DNA of 64,000 nucleotides, from positions 1 to 64,000 of the forward strand of contig NZ_JAHBYG010000002.1 of assembly GCF_019636075.1 (NCBI RefSeq), given 5' to 3'. Shown piece after piece: positions 27,008 to 36,059 of the stretch. This DNA is from Ferrovibrio sp. Its GTDB lineage: Bacteria; Pseudomonadota; Alphaproteobacteria; Ferrovibrionales; Ferrovibrionaceae. The notes beneath the pieces were generated by a model that saw only the letters and a program-made list of their open reading frames with translations, was not told where the DNA came from and did not search any database. Position numbers and translations under genes: made by a program. Within the stretch, counting starts at the first letter, position 1. Each line of letters opens with the position of its first letter.

Positions 27008-28216
27008 TTAGACGCGCTCGATGATGGTGGCAGTGCCCATGCCGGCGCCCACGCAAAGCGTGACCAGCGCGGTGCTTTTGCCGCTGCGTTCCAGCTCGTC
27101 CACCATGGTGCCGAGGATCATGCCGCCGGTGGCACCCAGCGGATGGCCCAGCGCGATGGAGCCGCCATTCACGTTGATCTTGTCATGCGGGATATTCAGT
27201 TTCTGCATGAACAGCAGCACCACGGCGGCAAAGGCTTCGTTCAATTCCCACAGATCGATATCGGAGGGCTTCATGCCGGCGAGCCGCAGGGCCTTTTCGG
27301 CGGCGAAGCTGGGGCCGGTGAGCATGATGGTGGGTTCCGAGCCGATGGAGGCGAAGCTGCGGATGCGGGCGCGCGGCTTCAGGCCGGTTTTCTTGCCGGC
27401 TTCGGCATTGCCGATCAGCACGGCGGATGCGCCATCCACGATGCCGGATGAATTGCCGGCATGATGCACATGCTCGATACGCTCCACTTCCGGGTAGCGC
27501 TGCATCGCCACGCTGTCGAAACCGAATTGCTCGCCCGGCACGGTGAAGGAAGGATCCAGCTGCGCCAGCGTCTGCATCGTGGTTTCCGGGCGCATATGCT
27601 CGTCGTGGTTCAGGATGGTGAGGCCGTTTATGTCCTTCACCGGCACGATGGATTTCTTGAAGCGGCTTTCGTCCCAGGATGTCTTGGCGCGCTTCTGGCT
27701 TTCCACGGCGTAGGAATCCACATCGGCGCGGCTCATGCCGTATTTGCTGGCGATCAGATCGGCCGAAATGCCTTGCGGGATGAAATAGGTGGGTATCGCC
27801 ACGGCCGGATCCAGCGCCCAGGCGCCGCCATCCGAGCCCATCGGCACGCGGCTCATGCTTTCCACGCCGCCGCCGATGGCCATCTGCGATTGGCCGCTCA
27901 TCACCTGGGCCGCCGCCATGTTGCAGGCTTCCAGGCCCGAGGCGCAGAAGCGGTTGATCTGCACGCCGGCGGTGGTTTCGGCATAACCGGATTGGATCAC
28001 CGCCACGCGGGCGATATCGGCGCCCTGTTCGCCCACCGGCATCACGCAACCCAGCACCACATCGTCCACCAGAGCGGTATCCAGTTCGTTGCGGTCGCGC
28101 ACGGCTTCCAGCACCGTGGTGGCCAGCCGCATCGGGGTCACTTCATGCAATGCGCCGCTCGAGCGGCCCTTGCCGCGCGGGGTGCGCACGGCGTCATAGA
28201 TGAACGCTTCGGTCAT
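27008..28216 (-). CDS. acetyl-CoA C-acyltransferase (thiolase)
   Basis: 402 residues with all thiolase landmarks: nucleophile Cys in '[22 protein letters not shown]', '[18 protein letters not shown]' with the catalytic His, and the second Cys in '[15 protein letters not shown]'. It releases acetyl-CoA in the last step of beta-oxidation. The '[14 protein letters not shown]' motif is intact. It lies between an acyl-CoA dehydrogenase (59 bases upstream) and the FadB-like gene. A second, shorter thiolase heads the same locus, so chain-length or branch specificities probably differ. Confidence 0.95.
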   Translation of the reverse strand: MTEAFIYDAVRTPRGKGRSSGALHEVTPMRLATTVLEAVRDRNELDTALVDDVVLGCVMPVGEQGADIARVAVIQSGYAETTAGVQINRFCASGLEACNMAAAQVMSGQSQMAIGGGVESMSRVPMGSDGGAWALDPAVAIPTYFIPQGISADLIASKYGMSRADVDSYAVESQKRAKTSWDESRFKKSIVPVKDINGLTILNHDEHMRPETTMQTLAQLDPSFTVPGEQFGFDSVAMQRYPEVERIEHVHHAGNSSGIVDGASAVLIGNAEAGKKTGLKPRARIRSFASIGSEPTIMLTGPSFAAEKALRLAGMKPSDIDLWELNEAFAAVVLLFMQKLNIPHDKINVNGGSIALGHPLGATGGMILGTMVDELERSGKSTALVTLCVGAGMGTATIIERV

Positions 28217-28275
28217 TTGGCTTTCTCCCTAGCTTGTGCCTTCACTCGCCGGATACCCGGTTATGCTCAATTGGT

Positions 28276-29424
28276 TCAGAGCGTGCGCCCGATCAACTCC
28301 TTCATGATCTCGTTGGTGCCGCCATAGATGCGCTGCACGCGGGCATCGGCATAGGCGCGGGAAATCGGGTATTCCCACATGAAGCCGTAGCCGCCATGCA
28401 ATTGCAGGCAGCGGTCGGCCACCTTGTTCTGCAAATCCGAGCACCAGTATTTGGCCATCGCGGCGGTGGCGACATCCAGTTTGTTCTGCGCCACCAGTTC
28501 CACGCATTTATCCAGAAAGACGCGGGCGATCTGGGTTTCGGTCTTGATCTCGGCCAGCTCAAACCGGGTATTCTGGAAATCCAGGATCGACTTGCCGAAA
28601 GCCTTGCGTTCGCGGGTGTAATCCACGGTCCATTTCAGCATGGCCTCGCAGGCTGCCACCGCCATGATGGCGATCTGCATGCGCTCCCAGGCCAGTTCCT
28701 GCATCAGCATGTAAAAGCCCTGGCCCTGGCCGCCCAGCATGGCATCGGCCGGCACCCGCACATCGGCGAAGAACAATTCGGATGTGTCCTGCGCCCGCAT
28801 GCCCAGCTTGTCGAGATTGCGGCCCTTGGTGAAGCCCGGCAGGCCGGCTTCCACCAGAAACAGCGAAATCCCCTTGGCGCCCTGGGCCGGATCGGTCTTG
28901 GCCACCACGATCACCAGATCGGCATTCTGGCCGTTGGTGATGAAGGTCTTCTGGCCGTTGATGATGAAATCGTCGCCATCGCGGATGGCGGTGGTTTTCA
29001 CGCCCTGCAAATCCGAGCCGGCGCCCGGCTCGGTCATGGCAATCGCGCCGATCACATCGCCGCTGGCCATCTTGGGCAGCCATTTCTTCTTCTGCTCTTC
29101 GGTGCCGTAATTCAGGATATAGGGCGCCACGATATCGGAATGCAGCGAAAAGCCCGGGCCGGTGAAGCCGGCATAGGATTGCTCTTCCATCAGGATGGTG
29201 GAGTACATGCGGTCGGCGCCCACGCCACCGTATTCTTCCGGCATGGTGGCGCAGAGGAAGCCGGCTTCGCCGGCCTTTTTCCACAACGCGCGCGGCACGA
29301 TGCCGTCTTCTTCCCACTTGGCATGATGGGGCGCCACTTCGCGCTCGTAGAAACGCCGCACGGATTCGCGGAACTGATTATGCTCGTCGTCGAAAATCGT
29401 GCGCGGTATCGCCAATTCGATCAT
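28276..29424 (-). CDS. acyl-CoA dehydrogenase
   Basis: 382 residues, full-length family pattern: 'AGEAGFLCATMPEEYGGVGAD', 'AIAMTEPGAGSDLQGVKTTA', 'FIINGQKTFITNGQNADLVIVVAKTD', 'LGMRAQDTSELFFADVRVPAD', 'QLHGGYGFMWEYPISRAYADARVQRIYGGTNEIMKELI'. The position of the catalytic Glu in short/medium-chain enzymes (YEGT) is Gly (YGGT), as in the long-chain and isovaleryl types, where the base sits on another helix. The enzyme oxidises acyl-CoA to enoyl-CoA with FAD and passes electrons to ETF. Confidence 0.94.
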   Translation of the reverse strand: MIELAIPRTIFDDEHNQFRESVRRFYEREVAPHHAKWEEDGIVPRALWKKAGEAGFLCATMPEEYGGVGADRMYSTILMEEQSYAGFTGPGFSLHSDIVAPYILNYGTEEQKKKWLPKMASGDVIGAIAMTEPGAGSDLQGVKTTAIRDGDDFIINGQKTFITNGQNADLVIVVAKTDPAQGAKGISLFLVEAGLPGFTKGRNLDKLGMRAQDTSELFFADVRVPADAMLGGQGQGFYMLMQELAWERMQIAIMAVAACEAMLKWTVDYTRERKAFGKSILDFQNTRFELAEIKTETQIARVFLDKCVELVAQNKLDVATAAMAKYWCSDLQNKVADRCLQLHGGYGFMWEYPISRAYADARVQRIYGGTNEIMKELIGRTL

Positions 29425-29457
29425 TGTGGTGTTTTCTCCCTAGACTGCAACGAAAGC

Positions 29458-31251
29458 TTAGAAGGCGGCGGCCTCCAATGCCATGGTGGATGCCGCACCG
29501 GCCTGGATCTTGGCCAGTTGCGCCGCCGTATCGGGCAGCATGCGGTCCATGAAGAATTTGCCCGTCAGCAGCTTGTTCTGGAAGAAAGCCTCATCGCTGC
29601 TGCCGGCCGCCAGCTTCTCATTGGCCACCTGGGCCATGCGGGCCCACATGAAGCCGATGGAAACCAGGCCGAACATGCACAGGTAATCCCAGGATGCGGC
29701 ACCCGCTTCATCGGGATTTTTCAGGCCCTTTTCGCTGATATAGCCGGTGGCGGTCTGCAGCCGGGCGAAGCTTTTCGCCAGCGGCATCACGAAATCCTTG
29801 CCGATCTTGGGGTCGGCCATGTTGGCCTGGATGAAGCCATCCACCTGATGGAAGAAGCGCCGCGCCAGGCGGCCGATACCGGTGGGCAGCTTGCGGCCGA
29901 CGAGGTCCAACGCCTGGATGCCGTTGGCGCCTTCATAGATCATGGCGATGCGGGCATCGCGCACGAACTGCTCCATGCCCCATTCCTCGATATAGCCATG
30001 GCCGCCATAAACCTGCTGCGCCATGGTGGCCGACTGATAGCCGTATTCGGTGAGATAGGCTTTCACCATCGGTGTGAGGAAGGCCACCAGATCGTCGGAT
30101 TGCTTGCGCTGCTCCTCGTCGGGATGCTTGGTGGCGAAATCGATTTCCAGGCCGGTCCACAGGGCAAGCGCGCGGGCGCCTTCGGTGAAGGCCTTGATGC
30201 TCATCAGCATGCGCCGGATATCGGGATGCACGATGATCGGGTCGGCCGGCTTTTCCGGTGCCTTGGTGCCGGTGATCGAGCGGCCCTGCAGGCGGTCGTT
30301 GGCATAGGTCACGGCATTCTGATAGGCCACTTCGGCTTGTGCCAGGCCCTGGATGCCCACGCCCAGGCGCGCGGCATTCATCATCACGAACATCGCCTGC
30401 ATGCCCTTGTGCATCTGGCCCACCAGCCAGCCCTTGGCATTGTCGTAATTCAGCACGCAGGTGGAATTGCCGTGAATGCCCATCTTGTGTTCGATCGAGC
30501 CCACGCTCACGCCGTTGCGCTCGCCCAGCGAGCCATCGGCGTTGACCAGGAATTTCGGCACCACGAACAGGCTGACGCCCTTGATGCCTTCGGGGCCGCC
30601 GGGAATCTTGGCCAGCACCAGATGGATGATGTTCTTCGACATGTCGTGTTCGCCGGCCGAGATGAAAATCTTGGTGCCGGAGATCAGATAGCTGCCGTCT
30701 GCCTGCGGTTCGGCCTTGGTGCGCATCAGGCCCAGATCGGTGCCGCAATGCGGCTCGGTCAGGTTCATGGTGCCGGTCCATTCGCCGGTCAGCATCTTGG
30801 GCAGATAGGTGCGCTTCTGTTCGTCGTTGCCATGGCGATGCAGCGCCTCATAGGCGCCATGCGTCAGGCCGGGATACATGGCAAACGCCATGTTGGCGGC
30901 CGATTGCATCTCGGCCATGGCGAAGCCCACCACATGCGGCAGGCCCTGGCCGCCATATTCCGGGTCGCCGGTCAGTGCGCCCCAGCCGGCTTCGCAATAT
31001 TGCTCATAGGCTTCCTTGAAGCCGGTGGGCGTATACACCACGCCATTCTCCAGCCGGCAGCCCTCGCGGTCGCCCACCTGGTTCAGCGGCTGCAACACCT
31101 CGCTCATGAACTTGCCGCCCTCTTCGAGGATGGCATCGATGGTGTCGCGGCTGGCATCCTCGAAGCCGGGGATCGCCAGATGGCTGTCCAGCTTCAGCAT
31201 GTCGTGCAGGATGAACTGGTAATCCTTCACCGGGGCGGTATAGGTCGGCAT
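29458..31251 (-). CDS. acyl-CoA dehydrogenase with C-terminal extension (597 aa, DmdC/FadE5-like)
   Basis: 597 residues, about 200 longer than the classical type. The core has '[25 protein letters not shown]', '[27 protein letters not shown]', '[23 protein letters not shown]', '[42 protein letters not shown]' with Glu in 'YEGANG', and an extra C-terminal domain ending '[17 protein letters not shown]'. The N-terminal '[16 protein letters not shown]' is also typical of this subgroup. Members act on long-chain or unusual acyl-CoAs. It follows the bifunctional gene by 21 bases. Confidence 0.94.
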   Translation of the reverse strand: MPTYTAPVKDYQFILHDMLKLDSHLAIPGFEDASRDTIDAILEEGGKFMSEVLQPLNQVGDREGCRLENGVVYTPTGFKEAYEQYCEAGWGALTGDPEYGGQGLPHVVGFAMAEMQSAANMAFAMYPGLTHGAYEALHRHGNDEQKRTYLPKMLTGEWTGTMNLTEPHCGTDLGLMRTKAEPQADGSYLISGTKIFISAGEHDMSKNIIHLVLAKIPGGPEGIKGVSLFVVPKFLVNADGSLGERNGVSVGSIEHKMGIHGNSTCVLNYDNAKGWLVGQMHKGMQAMFVMMNAARLGVGIQGLAQAEVAYQNAVTYANDRLQGRSITGTKAPEKPADPIIVHPDIRRMLMSIKAFTEGARALALWTGLEIDFATKHPDEEQRKQSDDLVAFLTPMVKAYLTEYGYQSATMAQQVYGGHGYIEEWGMEQFVRDARIAMIYEGANGIQALDLVGRKLPTGIGRLARRFFHQVDGFIQANMADPKIGKDFVMPLAKSFARLQTATGYISEKGLKNPDEAGAASWDYLCMFGLVSIGFMWARMAQVANEKLAAGSSDEAFFQNKLLTGKFFMDRMLPDTAAQLAKIQAGAASTMALEAAAF

Positions 31252-31272
31252 GGCCTGTCTCTCCCGTCTTAA

Positions 31273-33591
31273 TCAATTACGCAGGGGCTTGCCGGTGGTG
31301 AGCATATGCTCGATCCGGTCCAGCGTGGCATTGGTCTTGATCAGCGCCATGAAATTTTCGCGCTCCAGCTCCAGCAGCTTCTTTTCCGTCACCACTTCGG
31401 TGATGTCGGTATTGCCGCCGGACACGACGTTGGCCAAGGCGGCGGATACCACCACGTCATGCTTGGTGGCCTTGCCCTGCTGGGCGAAGCCTTCCACGGC
31501 AAGCTGCATGGCGGCGCGCGCGGTGGCGCCGGGCAGGTTGATCTCCACCGGCTTGGGCGGCGTGTAGTTTTCCGCCAGCTTCAGCGCCTTGGCCTTGGCA
31601 TCGGCCAGCAGGCGGCGGCGGTTCATGGTGATGCCGTCGCTTTCGCGCAGGATCAGCATGTCGCGGGCTTCCATCGCCGAGGTGGAAACCTTGGCCGTAG
31701 AGATCGCCTCGAAAACCTGCGCCAAAGCCGGCATCGGGCCGCCGGGGCGCTTCTTGTTGGTGATCGCGCGGGTCACCAATTCCTTGCAGCCGCCCCAGCC
31801 CGGGATCACGCCCACGCCCACTTCGACAAGTCCCATATAGCTTTCGGCATGGGCCTGGATGGCATCGGAATGCAACGTGATTTCGCAGCCGCCGCCCAAA
31901 GCCATGCCGGCCACCGCCGACACAACGGGGAAGGGCGCGTATTTCAGCTTCATATAGGCATCCTGGCCTTCCGAGATGCCCTGTTCGATGGCCGGCCACA
32001 TGGCGATATTGGCCTGGAACAGTGCGATGCCCACATTGGCGCCGACGGAGAAATTGTCGTAATCGCCGCCGATGACCAGCGCCTTGAAGCCTTTCTTGTC
32101 GATCTTGGCGGCTTCCTTCACCATGGTGATGATATCGGCATCCACCGCATTCATCTTGGTGTGGAATTCCAGGCCGGCCACGCCATCGCCCAGATCCCAC
32201 AGGCTGGCGCCCTTGTTGGATGCGATGGGCTGCTTGCCGCGCTTCTTATCGGCCAGGGTCCAGGCATCGGCCTGCACAACGATCTCGGCATATTCGCCAT
32301 TCGGCATCAGGCGATAGGCCTTGTCGCCGTCTTCCTTGTAGAACGGCCGGCCATTGGCCACCGCCACCATCTTGGGCACCGGCAAGCCGCTGGCTTTCAG
32401 CTTATCGGCAAACCATTGCGTGCCGAGCTGGTCGATCTGCTCGAAGGGGCCATGCTTCCAGGCATAGCCGGTCTTCATCGCGGTATCGACGGCCAGGATA
32501 TCGTCGGCGATTTCCGGCACCAGGTCGGCGGCATAGCCGAGCACGCGGCTCAGCACGCCCCAGGCATAGTGGCCGCCCTTGTCGTCATACTCCACCAGCG
32601 CGCGCAGGCCCTTGCGCGCCGCCTTCACGGAGGCGAGGTTCGGCTTCTGCTTGGGGCGGAATTCGCCGCTTTGCAGATCCAGCGCTTCCTTGCCGCGGGC
32701 GCGGTAGAAACCGCCCTTGCCCTTGCGGCCGGTATAGCCATCCTTGATCAGCTTCTGCATCAGCGCATTCAGCGGATGCTCCGCCTTGTAGAATTGATGC
32801 AATGCGTCGGTCTTGGGCAGGGTCTTCAGCATCGAGCCCACCACATAGGGGCCGAGATCGATGCCGGTGAGATCGGCCAGGCCGAAAATGCCGGTCTTGG
32901 GCACGCCCATCGGGCGGCCCACCACGCTATCGGCCTCTTCCACGGTGAGGCCGAGATCATAGGCCAAAGCGGTGGCCACCGTAGACCAGTAGATGCCGAT
33001 GCGGTTGGCGATGAAGCCCGGGCGGTCTTTGCAATCCACCACTTCCTTGCCCAGCTTCACATCGCCGAAGCGGCGCAGCGCTTCGATGGCATCCGTGCGG
33101 GTCTTGGGGCCTTTCACCAATTCGAACAGCCGCATGTAGCGCGGCGGATTGAAGAAATGCGTGACGGCGAAATCGGCGGCGAAGCTTTCCGGCAGGCCCT
33201 GGGTCAGCAGGTCGAGCGGGATCGTCGAGGTGTTGGAAGTGACGATGGAGCCCTTCTTGCGGTTGGCTTCCAGCTTGGCATAGAGGTCGCGCTTGAGGTC
33301 CACATTCTCGATGATGGCCTCGCAAATCCAGTCCACGTCGGCCAGCTTGGCCAGATCGTCCTCGATATTGCCGGGCGTAACCAGCTTGGCGACACGCGCA
33401 TGCATGAAGGGCGCGGGCTTGGTCTTCAGCATCTTCTCGATGGCGCCCTTGGCCAGCATGCTGCGATCATTCGCGCCATTTGGCACGATGTCCAGCAACA
33501 GCACGGGAATGCCGGCATTGGCCACATGGGCGGCAATGCCGCTGCCCATCACGCCCGAGCCGATAACGGCTACTTTTTTGATCTCGCTCAT
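31273..33591 (-). CDS. bifunctional 3-hydroxyacyl-CoA dehydrogenase / enoyl-CoA hydratase (dehydrogenase-first, FadN-like order)
   Basis: 772 residues from ATG 33591 ('MSEIKKVAVIGSGVMGSGIAAH'); the frame beyond it is antisense read-through. Dehydrogenase first: the NAD motif above, 'SNTSTIPLDLL', 'AVTHFFNPPRYMRLFELV', 'CKDRPGFIANRIGIYW'. Hydratase last: 'AVAGMALGGGCEITLHSDAIQA' and 'GLVEVGVGVIPGWGGCKEL', with both Glu residues. This order is opposite to FadB/FadJ and is known from Bacillus FadN and relatives. It lies 17 bases downstream of its thiolase partner. Confidence 0.94.
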   Translation of the reverse strand: MSEIKKVAVIGSGVMGSGIAAHVANAGIPVLLLDIVPNGANDRSMLAKGAIEKMLKTKPAPFMHARVAKLVTPGNIEDDLAKLADVDWICEAIIENVDLKRDLYAKLEANRKKGSIVTSNTSTIPLDLLTQGLPESFAADFAVTHFFNPPRYMRLFELVKGPKTRTDAIEALRRFGDVKLGKEVVDCKDRPGFIANRIGIYWSTVATALAYDLGLTVEEADSVVGRPMGVPKTGIFGLADLTGIDLGPYVVGSMLKTLPKTDALHQFYKAEHPLNALMQKLIKDGYTGRKGKGGFYRARGKEALDLQSGEFRPKQKPNLASVKAARKGLRALVEYDDKGGHYAWGVLSRVLGYAADLVPEIADDILAVDTAMKTGYAWKHGPFEQIDQLGTQWFADKLKASGLPVPKMVAVANGRPFYKEDGDKAYRLMPNGEYAEIVVQADAWTLADKKRGKQPIASNKGASLWDLGDGVAGLEFHTKMNAVDADIITMVKEAAKIDKKGFKALVIGGDYDNFSVGANVGIALFQANIAMWPAIEQGISEGQDAYMKLKYAPFPVVSAVAGMALGGGCEITLHSDAIQAHAESYMGLVEVGVGVIPGWGGCKELVTRAITNKKRPGGPMPALAQVFEAISTAKVSTSAMEARDMLILRESDGITMNRRRLLADAKAKALKLAENYTPPKPVEINLPGATARAAMQLAVEGFAQQGKATKHDVVVSAALANVVSGGNTDITEVVTEKKLLELERENFMALIKTNATLDRIEHMLTTGKPLRN

Positions 33592-33608
33592 GATCTGGCT
33601 CCCGTGGC

Positions 33609-34745
33609 TCACACGGCTTCCAGCACGGTGGCGATACCCTGGCCGCCGCCGATGCATTGCGTGGCCAGCGCGAATTGCTTGCCTTCGCGCTTCAGCAGCG
33701 ATGCCGCCTTGCCGGTGATGCGCGCGCCGGTGGCGCCCATCGGATGGCCCAGCGCAATCGCGCCGCCATCGAGATTGACCTTGCTCATGTCGAAATCCGA
33801 CTGCTTCACGCAAGCCAGCGCCTGGGCGGCGAAAGCCTCGTTCAGTTCAACGATGTCGATATCCTTCAGGCTCAGGCCGGCGCGCTTCAGCGCCTTGTCG
33901 GTGGCGGGCACCGGGCCGATGCCCATCAGCTCCGGCGCGCAACCGGCCACGGCGATGGATTTGATGCGGGCCAGCGGCTTCAGGCCATGGGCCTTGGCGA
34001 AATCTTCCGAGCAGACCAGCGTGGCCGAAGCGCCATCGGTGAGCGGCGAAGAGGTGCCGGCGGTAACGGTGCCGGCCTCGTCGAAGGCCGGCTTCAGGCC
34101 GGCCAGGCCCTCGGCGGAGGTATCCGAGCGGATGCAGCCATCCAGTTCCACGCGGTTGTTGCCATCGGTGATGGCGACGATTTCGTCCTTCAGCTTGCCG
34201 GCCTGTTGGGCGGCGAAGGCCTTGGCATGGCTTTCGACGGCCATCTTTTCCTGGGTGGCGCGGTCGATGCCGTATTTCTTCGCCAGATTCTCGGCGGTGA
34301 TGCCCATCGACACATAGGCCTGCGGATAATCCTGCAGCAGCTTCGGGTTGGGCAGGGTGTTGAAGCCGCCCATCGGCACGCGGGTCATGCTTTCGATGCC
34401 GGCGCAGATGAAAGCCTCGCCGGCATTCATCTGGATCGCACCGGCAGCCTGATGGATCGCTTGCATGGACGAGCCGCAGAAACGGTTCACCGTGGTGGCG
34501 GCGGCTTCCAGCGGCAGGCCGGCCAGGAAGCTGATCAGGCGCGCCACGTTCAGGCCCTGCTCGCCTTCGGGGAAGGCGCAACCCACGATCACGTCTTCGA
34601 TCGCCTTGCCGTCCACGCCGGTGCGCTCCAGCAGGCCTTTGATCACCTGCGCCGCCATGTCATCGGGCCGCACCTTGGTGAGCGCACCCTTGCGGGCCAG
34701 GGTGAAGGGCGAGCGGGCATAGCCGGCGATGACGACGTTGCGCAT
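33609..34745 (-). CDS. acetyl-CoA acyltransferase (thiolase)
   Basis: 378 residues. The nucleophile Cys is in 'VNRFCGSSMQAIHQAAGAIQMNAGE'. Further motifs are 'LNEAFAAQALACVKQ', 'LDGGAIALGHPMGATGARI' with the catalytic His, and 'LATQCIGGGQGIATVLEAV' with the second Cys. 'FCGSSMQA' is the FadA-type sequence, where the other thiolase has 'FCASGLEA'. It is the first enzyme gene after the MerR regulator; CAGGAGGAA lies just upstream of the start, beside a short tandem-repeat array. Confidence 0.95.
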   Translation of the reverse strand: MRNVVIAGYARSPFTLARKGALTKVRPDDMAAQVIKGLLERTGVDGKAIEDVIVGCAFPEGEQGLNVARLISFLAGLPLEAAATTVNRFCGSSMQAIHQAAGAIQMNAGEAFICAGIESMTRVPMGGFNTLPNPKLLQDYPQAYVSMGITAENLAKKYGIDRATQEKMAVESHAKAFAAQQAGKLKDEIVAITDGNNRVELDGCIRSDTSAEGLAGLKPAFDEAGTVTAGTSSPLTDGASATLVCSEDFAKAHGLKPLARIKSIAVAGCAPELMGIGPVPATDKALKRAGLSLKDIDIVELNEAFAAQALACVKQSDFDMSKVNLDGGAIALGHPMGATGARITGKAASLLKREGKQFALATQCIGGGQGIATVLEAV

Positions 34746-34755
34746 TGGTTTCCTC

Positions 34756-34799
34756 CTGAAGCGGTACGGCTGAAGCGGTATGGGCTGAAGCGATACGGG
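34756..34799. repeat. three tandem 14-15 bp repeats in the thiolase leader
   Basis: CTGAAGCGGTACGG, CTGAAGCGGTATGGG and CTGAAGCGATACGGG run head to tail between the MerR stop and the thiolase start, next to the ribosome-binding site. Copies differ at one to three positions. Slippage here would change the distance between any promoter and the ribosome site. Confidence 0.75.
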
Positions 34800-34856
34800 C
34801 GAGACGGTTTGTTTCGGCAGTGAATACGGTGAATATGGTGTGTGACGGCAGGATTG

Positions 34857-35327
34857 CTATTCGGCCACGCTGAGCAGGGCGTCGCTGCGGCCTTTCACGA
34901 AATCGTCGATATCGGGCACTTTGGCGCCGCGTTCCTTGAGGCCGAGATATTCCTCCAGGATGCGCACGCTGCGATGCAGCTCGTCTATGGCGGCTTCCAC
35001 ATCGCGGCGCTGGGTTTCCAGGGCACGCAGCCTGTCCTGCGACCGCTTGAGCGTAACGCGCAATTGTTCGGTCTGGCCATCGCCAAGATCGTAGAGATTC
35101 AGCATTTCGCGGATTTCCGCCAGGCTGAATCCCAAGCGCTTGCCGCGCAGGATCAGGATCAGACGGGCGCGGTCGCGCCGGCTGTAGATGCGGTTCATGC
35201 CTTGGCGCGAGGGCTGCAACAGCCCCTTATCCTCATAAAACCGGATGGCGCGGGCGGTTACCTTGAATTCGTGGGACAATTCGGTGATCGAGAAAGTCTG
35301 ATCCGAATTGGATTGCTGTTCAGACAC
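34857..35327 (-). CDS. MerR family regulator (LiuR-like) of the acyl-CoA oxidation locus
   Basis: 156 residues. The N-terminal MerR domain has 'FSITELSHEFKVTARAIRFYEDKGLLQPSRQGMNRIYSRRDRARLILILRGKRLGFSLAEIREMLNLYD', followed by a long dimerisation helix ('QLRVTLKRSQDRLRALETQRRDVEAAIDELHRSV') and no metal-binding Cys. 'RGKRLGFSLAEIREMLNLY' is typical of LiuR-type regulators of leucine and fatty-acid breakdown in Proteobacteria. It heads the minus-strand oxidation genes. An ACGT palindrome lies ~90 bases upstream of its start. Confidence 0.87.
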   Translation of the reverse strand: MSEQQSNSDQTFSITELSHEFKVTARAIRFYEDKGLLQPSRQGMNRIYSRRDRARLILILRGKRLGFSLAEIREMLNLYDLGDGQTEQLRVTLKRSQDRLRALETQRRDVEAAIDELHRSVRILEEYLGLKERGAKVPDIDDFVKGRSDALLSVAE

Positions 35328-35411
35328 GCAAGACCCTCCCGGAAAGCCTCTCTGCGGTCCCGCTGCTTGCCGACGGTAAGGCGGGCGGCGCAGGATTTGC
35401 CCGACTCTTAG

Positions 35412-35433
35412 TTTACGTTTACGTAAACGTCAA
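35412..35433. promoter_or_regulatory. palindromic operator ACGTTTACGTAAACGT upstream of the MerR gene
   Basis: A perfect 16-base palindrome (35415-35430), near-symmetric over 22 bases, lies 88-103 bases upstream of the MerR start and ~180 bases before the divergent DUF962 gene. It has the ACGT-rich look of sites described for LiuR-type MerR regulators of acyl-CoA metabolism. Autoregulation and control of the oxidation locus is the simplest reading. Confidence 0.7.
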
Positions 35434-35610
35434 CTGAAATCTTGCCCTCGCGTCATGCCGTATGGTCAACGGCTGGCGGCAGCGCAGGCGAACCAGGGAA
35501 GCCCGACCAGGCAGGGGAGTGTCGGTAAGAAATCACCGCCTCATGGCAATGTGGCATGGCAATCCAAGGTTTACGGGTCTATGCTGCCCGGCCTCTGCGG
35601 AGGACGCTCC

Positions 35611-36021
35611 ATGTCGAATCACGACACGAATCCGGCCATGTCACCCGATCCCCTGCCATCCGATCCCCTGCCATCGGATACCGGTGAACGCATCACCAGT
35701 TATGCCGCCTTCTGGCCCTATTACCTGCGCGAGCATGGCAAGCCGCTTACCCGTGCCTGGCATTATCTGGGCACCACCCTGGCCATCGGCTGCCTGCTCG
35801 GTCTGATCATCACCGGCGATTGGCGCTTTCTGCTGGCCGGTCTGGTCTGCGGCTATGGCCCGGCCTGGATTGCGCATTTCTTCGTGGAGAAGAACCGCCC
35901 GGCCACCTTCAAATATCCGTTCTGGTCGCTGTTTTCCGATTTCCGCATGTATGGCTGCTTCCTCACCGGCAGTATCGGGCGGGAATTGCAGAAAGCCAGC
36001 CGGGGCGCCATCATCGACTGA
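35611..36021 (+). CDS. DUF962 / Mpo1-like membrane protein
   Basis: 136 residues from ATG 35611, with CGGAGGA 7-13 bases upstream; the upstream part of the open frame runs over the regulatory region. Landmarks are '[32 protein letters not shown]', a membrane helix pair ('[52 protein letters not shown]') and conserved His residues. This matches the DUF962 family, whose yeast member Mpo1 is a dioxygenase that alpha-oxidises 2-hydroxy fatty acids. The N-terminus has a direct repeat, [11 protein letters not shown]. The bacterial function is untested. Confidence 0.85.
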   Translation: MSNHDTNPAMSPDPLPSDPLPSDTGERITSYAAFWPYYLREHGKPLTRAWHYLGTTLAIGCLLGLIITGDWRFLLAGLVCGYGPAWIAHFFVEKNRPATFKYPFWSLFSDFRMYGCFLTGSIGRELQKASRGAIID

Positions 36022-36059
36022 CAGCATCGCATTACGGATTTCGGAGCCAGCCCCCAGTC

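Noticed and set aside
24935..27451. 838-residue plus-strand open frame
   Set aside because: Antisense to the FadB-like and thiolase genes, whose catalytic residues are intact.
28234..31272. 1012-residue open frame on the plus strand opposite two acyl-CoA dehydrogenase genes
   Set aside because: His/Gly/Ala/Gln-rich translation without domains, exactly antisense to two enzymes with complete motifs; a GC-rich codon-bias shadow.
31306..34317. 1003-residue open frame on the plus strand opposite the FadN-like and thiolase genes
   Set aside because: Same kind of antisense shadow; no start context, no recognisable fold.
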